Shown here: piece after piece, positions 47,780 to 57,344 of the stretch
Numbering within the stretch: the stretch's first letter is position 1
How the letters are laid out: every line of letters starts with the position of its first letter
NCBI GenBank assembly: GCA_036172665.1
Contig: CM069870.1
Location: 25,456,001 to 25,520,000 of the forward strand
Source: Prosopocoilus inquinatus
Lineage: Eukaryota > Arthropoda > Insecta > Coleoptera > Lucanidae
Reading direction: 5' to 3'
DNA: 64,000 nt
Made by a program: the position numbers and the translations under genes
The notes under the pieces: model-generated
Told to the model about the DNA's origin: nothing
Seen by the model: only the letters and a program-made list of their open reading frames with translations
Databases searched by the model: none

Positions 47780-49060
47780 TTTATCTTTTCTTTATTCATT
47801 TTGACTTTGTTTTATGTTTAAATCATCACTTTTGTTTTATTCTTTCGTTCAAACTTTTGATTAAAAATTTTAAATAATTTCTCAAAGCTCTTAATTCGAT
47901 TTGACTTAATGTTGTAAATTTTTTATTTTCGTTTTATCTTCATCACCGATGATCGTCTTTTGTTTTCTTTGTTCCAGTTCGGTATTTGATTTTATTTAAT
48001 TCAATTTTTAATGAGTAGATTAAACAGCGACGTCCTACGATCGCTTTTTGACCTGCAGTCAAAAAAGATTTGCAACAAAATTTTTCAATTTTTGACGTAA
48101 TCAATTGTTCGACCTTTGCCAATTGATCGTCTTTTGTTTTGCTTTTTTCTTAATTGACTGAACCTTATTTTATTTCTTAATTATCTTTTTCCTATAAACC
48201 AATTGATTGTTTTTTTTTAATTTAATTTCTTCTTATTTTTTAACTACCAATTTATCGTCACATTTCTGTTTTACATTTGTTTGATTATATTTGATATGAT
48301 TTTATTTTTTAATTATCAGTTGATCGTCTTTTGTTTTTTGTTTTTTTAATTATTGGATTTGAGTTTATTTTACGTTTTAACCCCGTCGATTGTTTTCTCC
48401 TTTATGTGAGTTGACCTTATTTTATTTTTTTATTCCTTTTTTTTTCTTTTAAATCAATTGATCGACCTTTGCTTTTGCCTTATATACTTTTTTATTATCT
48501 TCTTTTTCTTTAAAATTTAGAGATTACATTTTTGATTATGATGAAATTCGTCATAAAACTAACAATAAATCAAATTGATTTATTGTTAGTTTTATAAATT
48601 TTTTTTCGACAAACAGTTGAACATCTTTTGTTTCTTGTTTTTTCTTTCGGTTAATTTTATTCGATTTGACTCATTATTTTTTAATTATCAATTACTGATG
48701 GATGCACTTTCCTTTTTTTTCATATACACGAAGTTTATTTTATTTTACATTTTAATCCTGTCAATTTCGTACGCCATTTTTTCTTTTTTAATTGGTCGTC
48801 TTTCTTCTTTAATATTTACGGATTAAATTTTTCGTTGTCAATTTTGACGTCTGTTTGGCTTATTGTCGTTTTTTCCGCATTTTTATTTTCGTCCTATTTT
48901 CATTATCGACCGTCTTTTATTTTGGGCTTTATTAGATTTGACGGACATTTTATTTTTATTTTTATAATCAATTGATCCTCTTCTTTTAACTTCTTTTTTT
49001 ATTCGAGTTTATTTAATTTCATTATTATGTGATCGATAGTAACTTAGGTTTTGTTAAATT
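47780..49060 (-). repeat. Diverged satellite-like repeats with GATCGTCTTTTGTTT box
   Basis: The box recurs near 47950, 48122, 48319, 48462, 48793 and 48910 in T-rich sequence. It is the reverse complement of the box in foldback copy 1. At 48017-48085 it is interrupted by the AACAGCG(A)CGTCCTACGATCG and GATTTGCAACAAAATTTT boxes of the hammerhead-bearing family, here without a ribozyme core. Confidence 0.6.
48553..48595. repeat. Perfect 21-bp palindrome
   Basis: Two 21-base arms, 48553-48573 and 48575-48595, are exact reverse complements around one base. The core reads AATAAATCAA-A-TTGATTTATT. It lies inside the T-rich satellite-like stretch. Confidence 0.85.
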
Positions 49061-49639
49061 TATTAAAGTACAATAGTGTATATGATATATGTAATTTTTT
49101 TTTACTGAAGTTCTGTTAAAATTTGATTATGATGACTTTAAAGTTTAAAATGCAGAAATAACAATTAAAACTATCAAGGAAAAAAAAATATTGTCCCATT
49201 TTCTATGTTCGTCATTGTACAATGTTTAATTCTAATTTATTTAATGTTATTTCTAAAGTTTCTACTTTTTTTAAATAAAATTATTCGTGTAGGCTTCTGA
49301 CTCCCTAAAAGACCCTAGAGGAGGGAGGCTAACTAGCGGAGAAATGTTGAAACTCCCACCATGTAAAACGTTACAACTGCGAATGTTGTATTTATTGAGG
49401 ATTTATTTGCCGCACGCTTCTCTGTGGATGAATTCTCGTTTCCCCGAATCGAGAGCGGGGTAGATCTTCAAAGCGCCCGAGAACATCGTTGTTCTAGAGA
49501 TTCATTGACCCTCAACCGACCACATTGGGATCTCTTGGTCTAAGAAAAATAGTATTCAACATACAGAAGAAAAAACCTAACCATTAAACTTCCTGTTACA
49601 AATTTACAAGGCCAAATAGGTGTGCAGACGCCTTAAGAA

Positions 49640-50060
49640 ACTTTTTCGCATTTCATATTTTTGTGAAGTGAAAATAAATGTGCACAGTCTAAAAGGAAAA
49701 ATTAAAAAACTATTAGAAATAAGAGGGGCATTAAGCAATCAAAGAATTAAGATTTTTTTTGCATTTCATTTTTATTTGTTTTGAAGTGAAATTAAATGTG
49801 CGTAGTTTAGAAGAAAAAACGAAAAAACTATTAAAAATAAAAGGGACATAAGCTAAAAGAAAAGAAAAAAGGAGAAAACTATTAAAAATAAGAGGGGCAT
49901 TAAGCAATCACAAAATTAAGAATAAAGAAATTTTTTTTGTATTTAATATTTTTTTTTTGTTTGTTTTGAAGTGAAATTAAAAGTGCCTAGTTTAAAAGAA
50001 AAAAACGAAAAAACTATTAAAAATAAAAGGGACATTAAGCAATAAAAAAATGTGAGTAAA
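49640..50060 (+). repeat. Imperfect A/T-rich tandem repeat
   Basis: Units contain GTGAAGTGAAA or TTTTGAAGTGAAATTAAA, then (A)GTGCxTAG, GAAAAAACTATTAAAAATAA and GGG(G)CATTAAGCAAT. The head motif recurs near 49670, 49785 and 49968, with an extra partial unit near 49860. Confidence 0.65.
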
Positions 50061-51134
50061 ACAAAAAATATTTGCGCGAGTAAAGTTCTTAGAAAACAAA
50101 AAAAATACAGGTATGGAGCGATATTTATTGCAAATGAGGGAATTAGCACACAAGAACAAACAAGCTTACTCCTCAACCTTCGCCGTTCACCAATGCGTGC
50201 GACTTCAAGATCTTGAGTTCGGAAAGCAATACGTATTTACTTAATTAGCAAAATCGTTTAAAGTATACGTGAATAAATAATTTAAAAAAAAACGCGGGAA
50301 CGACATTAATGAATTCGTGAAATTATACTTGATCTCGCTGGCAGTGTCATATTTTCTCTAATTAGCGAAATTAATTTAAATAACACGCCGTAAATAAAAA
50401 CAAATCGAAGTGCGCATACACACACACACACAGACGATGGCGATAATGAATTCATGGAGATACTCTGTTGCTGTTCCTGATTAATATCATTAAAGAGAAT
50501 TTTATTTATTTTTTGTTCTTTGCATTGCATGCTTATTTAGCAATTTAAACGGCGCTCTTCTGATTTTCATAAAGTGATAACAAGCGTGTATAATAATTCA
50601 CGGTTGGTAAAATCATAATTAACAGAATGACTATTGATATTGTTAATAACATGCTACTCAAGAACAGTTAATTCTTCACTTATGTATGTATGCAATTTCA
50701 ATTATTTAATTTTATTTTTTGAAATTAGAGACGGATCTAGTAAACCGATGAGTTTCAGATAACTCATCAAGTCGCCGCATTTCTTTTTATTTTTTATTAC
50801 TGCTGAATACATTTTAAGTTTAATCGTATGCAAAAAAATGCAATTTGCATGTGATGTTCGTAAGTATCAATTTTCAACATTGCAATATGCAAATGGCCAA
50901 TCAGTTTTCAGTTTTATATTGGCCTAATTTGTTTTTCGAGACAAAACACGTTTGTCAGTTTAAAAAAATATACAATGTGTCTTCGGCTTGAGTTCGCGAT
51001 ACGTATAATGGATCAAAAATTTTTGAATTGAGATTTCATATTCTGCAATTCAGGTTTGCTTGGTGCGAAATGAATTTGTGCCAATATTGACCACGAAAGT
51101 CTTCAAGGTAGCGGAATTAACATAAGGAGAAATA

Positions 51135-51785
51135 ATAATAGTTTTAAAAAAATTTGTTGCAAATTGTTTTTGATTGCAGTGAAACACTCGAGCAGCCTCA
51201 GTACAGCTGTTTCAGCCCTATTCGGGGCTTCTTCAGCAGAAACGTAGCTCAAGATTTCTACTGCAAACCAAAAACGACTTGACCGATTTATTTACAATTG
51301 CGATGTAATAGTGATGGATAGATAAAACAACGACACCCTATGATCGTTTTTTGTCTGCAATCAAAGACGATTCGCAATATTTTTTTTAAACTTTCATTAC
51401 GCTTTGACAGCAAGCATGGCCGCCTTGCATGGGGTGACCTATTATGTAGCAAACCCGCTTCAATTTGTTAATCCTTATGCAATGTTATGTCAAAAAGCGA
51501 TCGTGTCGCTGCTTTATCTATTCAATTAAAGTACCTAGGTTACGAAAGTAACTCGATAAGTAAACCCAATTTAGCCACAATGGCGACATCGTTCGCACAG
51601 TTGTCACTATTTCAAAGTGACAGAAAAAATTAGTACAATATCCGTCATTTTTAAATTCGTCGCCAAATTTTTTGGAGCCACAATGGTGGAAGTTCGTGTT
51701 ACTAGGGACTTTATATTCAATAATAATAACATTGTTTATTGTCAACTGGTCTTTCAGAAATGGACATTGTCAATTCATAAATAAA
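51135..51785. mobile_element. ~650-bp insertion carrying hammerhead motif 3
   Basis: Foldback copy 1 runs uninterrupted from AAGAAATAAAAT to TGTAGGCGAAATGG. In copy 2 the equivalent positions are separated by this segment. It carries motif 3, a ribozyme-less AACAACGACACCCTATGATCG box at 51313 and a reverse TCGTGTCGCTGCTTTATC at ~51500. The target duplication is unclear; AAATA is shared by both borders. Confidence 0.5.
51160..51280 (-). ncRNA. Hammerhead-ribozyme-like motif 3
   Basis: Read on the minus strand, the core CTGAAGA runs 51236-51230. It is followed by a perfect 5-bp stem II AGCCC/GGGCT, GAAA (51213-51210), stem III ACAG/CTGT and a predicted cut after GTA at 51202. Stem I pairs five of six positions (TTTCTG region with CTGAGG, one U-U mismatch, G-U wobbles allowed). 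The outer flanks TTTTTGGTTTGCA and TGCAATCAAAAAC are partly mirrored. It is antisense to Traf4. Confidence 0.65.
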
Positions 51786-52084
51786 AATGTGTAGGCAACG
51801 GGATATTCCTTTCGAATTTAGGAGAAAATTTTTCTAAAATAAAATTATTCTCGTTTGAAATTATAGAAACATACCCAATTTCAACGTCCTATTCATTCCT
51901 TGGTTTTTTTTTTCTACTTCCTAACCTCATTCTTAATCTGATTATTATTTTTATTCATTTGCATATTTTAAATGGTACGGTTTAATTTTTCTCATTTTTT
52001 TATATTATACATTCATTTTTCGCTTTTTTTAAATTTATTAAAATATAAGTGTTATATTATTACTAACATTTTGTATCATTGAAC

Positions 52085-52660
52085 TAAGTTAGAGCGATTG
52101 TCTTTTGTTTGTGAAATTTGTTGTTATCTTTGTTTGTTGGGTGCGAAAAGAATATTATGTTTTCCTTTTTCTTTGTTTATTTATTGCTTGCGCAAGTCAT
52201 TTTTCAATTCCTTTAACAGTATCGTTCGATCGTCTTTTGCCTTTTTTTGTTTAATTTACGTTTATTTACTTTTTTCTATTTTGTTCTCAATTTGCCTTTT
52301 TTTTATCCAAATCAGTGTTAGCTATTTTTTAATTTTAAATAATTTTTGGTTTAAATTTAAGAGATCGCGTTTTGTTTCTGAATTTTCTTTTTTCTTATTT
52401 TCAAAATTTTTGAAGAAGGGAATCTCCTCTATTTTTTTCAATTTGCCCTTGTCCATTTCAGGGTATTTTTTCTTTATTTTGACTGATCTTTTGTTGTTTA
52501 ATTTTAAGCGATCGCTTTTGCTTGTGAATTTTGTTCTTTTTTTCAAATTTTCGAAAGAAAATTTTTCCCAAGGTACTTCCAATTGTGTCTTCGATCTTTA
52601 TTATTTGATTGGTTTTCTTGTTTTGAAAGTTAAAGCGATCGTCTTTTGTTTCTGAAATTT
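52085..52660 (-). repeat. Satellite-like repeats with GATCGTCTTTTG box, copy 2 interior
   Basis: The boxes GCGATTGTCTTTTG, CGATCGTCTTTTG, GAGATCGCGTTTTG, GCGATCGCTTTTG and GCGATCGTCTTTTG lie at about 52094, 52223, 52363, 52508 and 52634, with spacing of about 126-145 bp. They are the reverse of the series in copy 1. Confidence 0.65.
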
Positions 52661-53019
52661 GTTTTCGTGTCTTCTTTATTTCTCGCTCGCACAAAGAATT
52701 TTCTGTGTTCCTTTTTTCATTTTATTCATTTTATTTAGGAACATTGTTTTTTTTGTTTCTTTTTTTTTCTATTTACATTTTGTTAATTTTTCCGACAGTT
52801 TTATCCATTCGTCCGGTCTCCGTCAGGCTTATTTTTATTTTTAACTATTTATATTTCAGTACAGTTTAAGAAATTAACGCCGTCAAGTGCTAACAGGGGT
52901 GGACTATTATTGAATAATCACTTTTTATGTGTATTTTGCTCAGTAAATATGTAGATTAGTAATCCTCGGAATTCAAATTTTCTTTCTGAAATGTTGGAAT
53001 TTGGCATATCTTCCTAAAT

Positions 53020-53778
53020 ACTTGACATTAACCTCCGCCCACAATAATTTTTATATCCGTAGATACGTATTTCGGCAGTTAAGCTGCCATCTTCAGTACG
53101 CTACCAACTTAAAAGCACTAAAAAATGTCTAAAAACAACCTAATCACACTGACAAAATCATAAAAATGATAAACCTAACAACAATCTAATTATCCTAAAA
53201 GATATATATGTCTAAACGTAAAGTAAATATAAATTAATATGTGAAGATCTAAAATAAGCTATATATGTTATGTATAAATCAGGAAAAAAAAATTATGTGA
53301 ACACCTAAAATTAACTATCAGATACCTTACAAATAAGAGCTAACCAAACAACATGGAAATGCGAAAATAAATAGTCCAAAGGCCCCGAAAAAACTTCTTA
53401 TTCTAACGAATAAATAAGAAAATATTTCCCTGTTATTTGATACCTAAAGACCTAAAAATCCTAAAAAGTAAAATAAAATATATATATTAGGTATAAATCG
53501 TCAAAAAACAACCTACAGGTGAGAGCAAATCACACCCACACACCGCAAGTTAAGAGCACTTTAGGAAAATTTTATCTCGGAGAGTCCTCTCCTTATCAAA
53601 TATCCAGTGCAAATGCGCTTAGCTATCTCTAGGTAGCGACATCTAGCGGATGATTTCTGACACACAAGTACGACATCTAGCGGCCAATTTTTTACTTAAG
53701 ATATATATATCTAAATACGAACCATCAAATAGCAACTTACAAATTAGAGTAAACCACAGTCTCCTTTACTATCTTAGT
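53020..53778 (-). mobile_element. Penelope-like insertion with 14-bp target duplication (inferred)
   Basis: The exact 14-mer ATATCTTCCTAAAT stands at 53006-53019 and again at 53779-53792, flanking 759 bp that foldback copy 1 lacks. Near the left border, 43-83 bases in, lies a hammerhead-like motif on the minus strand. A terminal hammerhead plus a target duplication of this length is known from Penelope-like elements and related non-autonomous retroelements. No reverse transcriptase is present. GACATCTAGCGG is repeated at 53638 and 53670. Confidence 0.6.
53056..53106 (-). ncRNA. Hammerhead-ribozyme-like motif 5
   Basis: Minus strand: core CTGAAGA (53096-53090), one extra U, stem II GGCAG/CTGCC (5 bp, loop CTTAA), GAAA (53073-53070), stem III ATAC/GTAT and a predicted cut after TATC at 53062. 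Stem I pairs GCGTA with TACG (4 bp). The extra base at the foot of stem II departs from the usual consensus. CTGAAGATGGC...GCCGAAATACGTAT-type phrases are, from memory, common in arthropod repeats. Confidence 0.65.
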
Positions 53779-54302
53779 ATATCTTCCTAAATTCAAAAGG
53801 AAGGTAACTTTACCTACACAGATTTTATTTCTTCTTGTGTTAATTCCGCTTTCTTGAAGAAATTCAACGTCAAATTTGGAACACATTTATTTCGCGCTAA
53901 GCAGACCTGAACTGCAAAACATGAAATCTAAATTCAAAAATTTTTAGTGTATTATACGTAACGCGGAGTCAATCCGGGGACACATTGTATGTAATTTAAT
54001 TTGAACGGCAACTAAGATCAAACGAACACTTCTTCAATTATTATTAATTTGTAGAAAAAGTAAAGTCGCCCGAATGAAATATAAATACAGATATTCTGAA
54101 CATCATAACGAGCAAGCGGTCAAGCAAATATCAATAAGTCAATCTGCCTACTCGTTTTAGTGATCAGAAATGATTAAGCCGCCAATTTAACTTTTTATTG
54201 GGGAGATATTAACTCTGTTTTTGATTATACATTTTGTTCCTCGCAAATTTATTTGATGTAGAAGAAGGCTCTTCGATCATTAACAATTTTATTTGCTTTC
54301 AG

Positions 54303-54407
54303 ATTTATCCTGATCCCGAATCCGAAAAGGCGATTATGAGTTCGGTTGTGTACTGCATACATCACAAAGAAGGTTGCAAATGGTCAGATGAACTGAGAAA
54401 ACTAAAG
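54303..54407 (+). CDS. Traf4: Traf4 coding exon 2 (start of first TRAF zinc finger)
   Basis: Residues 72-106, starting IYPDPESEKAIMSSVVYCIH. The phrase IYPDPE followed by C-x6-C (CIHHKEGC) and KWSDELRKLK is the beginning of the first TRAF-type zinc finger. It matches the region just after the RING in vertebrate TRAF4, which reads IYPDPE, then CIHSEEGC. The remaining His and Cys ligands lie in exon 3, so intron 2 splits the finger. The acceptor TTTGCTTTCAG ends at 54302 and the donor AAG|GTGAGT follows 54407. Both ends are phase 0 and the length is 35 codons. TRAF4 is a cytoplasmic adaptor; fly Traf4 acts in JNK signalling and in adherens-junction and apical-constriction events. Confidence 0.92.
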
Positions 54408-55119
54408 GTGAGTGCTAATGTACTAATAAAAAATTAGCAAAATACAATTAGAAAAAGAATTGTTTTCGTCTTGTGTCTTAACTGTTACAATTAAGAGTAA
54501 TAAATACATTTAACAAAATTGTACAAGTATTATCAACAGCGTTTGTTTAAAATATTTATTTTATTGACGAGATAAGACAATGAAAAGTTACTTTTATTTT
54601 TTTAATTTAGTAACAAGGAGCCGTATTCTTATCTCATGATTAGAGTCGTCTCTAACTAAAACCGTGATTAAAATAAACAAAACCGATATAGCTTTATGTG
54701 AATTTCATGAGTAAAAGAGTGAGAGAGAATTTAATAACGGCGTTGCTAATTTAAAGACGAGGTGAGAATATGGGTACTTAGTTTTTGCTTATTACCATAT
54801 TACCAACATTTCTTTAATAACTGTTGCTAATTATGGTGACCCTGTCACTAATTTTGATGATTTTCAGACATATCGACAATTTAGTGATTTCATGCCAAAT
54901 TTAATGAAGAAATGTAGTGAAAAGCTTCCATTCTAGATTTAACAGTTATAAAATAAATGTATTTTCTTGTTTCTGATTATTTTCTGTTAGTGAATCAGCC
55001 ACTATGAGATCATATCTTAGAATTTTGTTTTTATTCCTTTTAGTTTTCTTGTTTTCTGTATTTTCTCTGTTAATTTTTTAGAGCTTGCTTAGAGGTACTA
55101 GGTTGCGTTGCGTTGGATT

Positions 55120-55490
55120 GACCTTGATTTAGGTTAGCCCTGATTCCAAATTGAATTTTATTTTATTTTATTTTTTAACTTTTACTTTTTGGTAATCAGG
55201 TTGGTTCGCACAAAACATCTTAGCCAGGATTACATTTAAGCCTAAATTTAGGTTAGCCCTGATTCGAAATTGAATTTTATTGTAATTGCTTTTTTAAATT
55301 TTACTTTTTGGTATTCAGGTTGATTCGCACGAAACACTTAGCCAGGATTAAATTTAAGCCTAAATTTAGGTTGGCCCTGATTCGAAATTGAATTTTATTG
55401 TAATTTCATTTTTTTAACTTTTACTTTTTGGTATTCAGGTTGGTTCGCATGAAACATCTTAGCCAATTAAATTTAAGTCTAAATTAGATT
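55120..55490 (+). repeat. ~119-bp tandem array, three copies
   Basis: AGGTTAGCCCTGATTC or its variant lies at 55131, 55250 and 55368. Units also share GAAATTGAATTTTATT, ACTTTTACTTTTTGGTA, TTCAGGTTG and TTCGCACGAAACA. Confidence 0.8.
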
Positions 55491-55949
55491 GTGACGCATT
55501 AGACAGTCGTTCATAATGAGAGTCGGATTCTAAACTCAGGTTTAAATTTAATCCGGCATAAATCTTTTATGGAACCCACCTTTAATTTTTTGAAGTTCTA
55601 AATTTGAGTTTCAGTTTTCCAAGTCTTTCTTTTCTTTCTCGTTTTCCAGATTGACTTGGCTTGATCTTGTTTCTACCGAATTTAATAATTCTAATTGAAT
55701 TTTGTTTTGAGTATTTTTTTTAGTTTTAATAAATTTCACTTTTCAATGTTTTTGCTTGGCCTTGGGTTGAATTCGGTTGGATTAATGAATCGAGTTACTC
55801 TGAATTTTAAGTTTTAACTTTATTTTCTTCAGTTCCGACTTTTTTCGATTTTTGAGTTTGAATTCTTCTTCCAGTTTCAATATTCGTTACTTAGGTTGAG
55901 ACGAATTAAGTATAGTTGTTGAGTTCGGTCGTTCTTTGTCAATTGAGTT

Positions 55950-56335
55950 TAAATTTTTAGGTATTTTGAAAACCTCCAGTTGTATTTTTAAATCTTGACA
56001 ATTTTAATTTGTATACATACGGGTTGGGTCAAGTTAGATTGACTTGAGTTGAATTGATCTTGCTTAGGTGACTCTCCGAATTTTTAGGTATTTTGAAAAC
56101 CTACAGTTTTATTTTGAAATCTTGACAATTTAAATTTGTATACGGGTTGGGTCAAGTTATATTGACTTGAGGTCAGTTGACCTTGCTTAGGTGACTTTCC
56201 GAATTTTTAGGTATTTTGAAAGCCTACAGTTTTATTTTTAAATCTTGACAATTTTTATTTGTATATAGGTTGGGTCAAGCTAGATTGACTTGAGTTGAGT
56301 TGACCTTGCTTAGGTGACTCTCGAGTTACTCTTAT
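55950..56335 (+). repeat. ~124-bp tandem array, three copies
   Basis: GGTTGGGTCAAG starts at 56022, 56145 and 56269. Units share TTGACTTGAG, GACCTTGCTTAGGTGACT, TTTTTAGGTATTTTGAAA and AATCTTGACAATT. Hammerhead motif 4 begins immediately after the last unit. Confidence 0.8.
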
Positions 56336-56400
56336 GCTGATGAGGCCCCAATTAGGGCCGAAGTAGCGCTGTACAGAAGACGCTTGAGGACCCCAATGTA
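56329..56400 (+). ncRNA. Hammerhead-ribozyme-like motif 4
   Basis: CTGATGA (56337-56343), a 5-bp GC stem II GGCCC/GGGCC, then GAAG in place of GAAA (56360-56363). Stem III GTAGC/GCTGT stays paired through two G-U wobbles, and the predicted cut follows GTA at 56373. Stem I pairs six of seven positions (TCTTATG with CAGAAGA). Only the last core A is changed, to G. It is in the sense strand of Traf4 intron 2. The downstream text resembles the GCAATC...TTGCAAC box of motifs 1-3. Confidence 0.6.
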
Positions 56401-56984
56401 ATCTGAGCAGACTTGCTACAGCGTAAAATTGCGATGACACGCGAATATGTCCGCTTTGTGCATTACAGCTTACCAGACATTAGTACAGTTGCCATTTGCT
56501 ATAAATTTTCACACAGTGTAATATGTATGTAATATCAAACCCCTAGCTGCTTGAGGGCACGCCTTAAGCTCTTGCTTAAGTGAGTTTTCATTTTTTTTTG
56601 TATTTCAGTTGAATTTTAACTTTTTTCAGTTTCGATCTTTACGGTCTTTTACTTTTGGTTTTCCCCTTTTGTCAAATCATTTTCCAGTTTCTGAACTGTC
56701 AAGTCGCAAGTTAAGCAGAAAAGTCAATTGATAAATTAGGAAACATAATTGACAAAAAGGGAAAACCAAAAGAAAAATACTGTAATTATGATTCGAGTTT
56801 CAATTTAATTTGAGTTTTAAGTTTTTGGAGCTTTAGTTTCTCCGACTTCCTTTTCAGTTAGGATTCTTTTCTTCGGGAAAAAGAAGGCATTTCTTTCCCT
56901 TGTTGTATAATACACTACTTAAGTTACTTTTTTTTTATTATCTTGGTTTTATTTATTCTTTTGGTTCACTTGGTCTGTCATTAT

Positions 56985-57338
56985 CAGGGAAAGGAATTCA
57001 GGTCACTTAGGTTCGATTTCTTCACCTACGGATAAACTTATCTGCCAGGGAGTATCCTCGGAAACTATTATCGATACAATGGTTTCCAAGGATAATACCT
57101 GGCAGATAAATCAGAAGGTGGAGAAATTGGGCATTAGTGTTGAACAACTTTTACACCGAATGTACTATTTACTCCTGTCACCTTTCTGCGGCCTCCGATG
57201 TGGTGCATCGAATTGTTATTGAGTGGGAGGGGAAGGAGTGCAATGCGAACGTTCACACGTCATGGGCTAGGCTGATACAGTCCGAGTAGTAAATTTTCGT
57301 ATCGTTCTCGGAACAAGAGGCCTGAATTCTTTTCTCTG
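56985..57338. mobile_element. CAGGGAAA-GAATTC MITE, interrupted copy
   Basis: It runs from CAGGGAAAGGAATTCAGG to GAATTCTTTTCTCTG and holds the TGTACTATTTACTCC and GAGTGGGAGGGGAA blocks of its relatives. It is split after CACTTA by the Harbinger-type MITE. Confidence 0.75.
57010..57133. mobile_element. Harbinger-type MITE nested in another MITE
   Basis: Ends GGTTCGATTTCTTCACC and, mirrored, TGCCCAATTTCTCCACC, flanked by TTA (57007-57009 and 57134-57136). The unoccupied target CACTTAGTG is preserved in the relative at 26329-26554 (as its reverse complement). Confidence 0.8.
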
Positions 57339-57344
57339 GTCATT

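Larger units (their letters stand above)
50971..53989. mobile_element. Large foldback element, copy 2 (~3.0 kb)
   Basis: Ends TACAATGTGTC and GACACATTGTA are mirrors, and the arms match those of copy 1 (3113-5353), whose body is present here in reverse orientation. For example CCACCCCTGTTAGCA at ~52900 matches the same phrase near 3440. Two insertions enlarge it relative to copy 1: about 51135-51785 and 53020-53778. Confidence 0.8.
19876..54302 (+). other. Traf4 intron 1 (34.4 kb)
   Basis: It is bounded by GTATGT at 19876 and TTTGCTTTCAG ending at 54302. It contains no recognised host exon. It is filled by transposons, satellite-like arrays and several hammerhead-like motifs, listed separately. 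Such a long first intron suits a developmentally regulated gene and may also hold enhancers, which I cannot recognise by eye. Confidence 0.65.

Noticed and set aside
52098..52655. 185-codon plus-strand ORF rich in Phe/Leu
   Set aside because: It lies wholly within T-rich satellite-like repeats of the foldback; composition, not function, gives the hydrophobic peptide.
54590..54780. Possible MITE (CGTATTCTTATCTC ... GAGGTGAGAATATGG)
   Set aside because: The mirrored ends agree over only a few bases and the interior does not mirror; insufficient.
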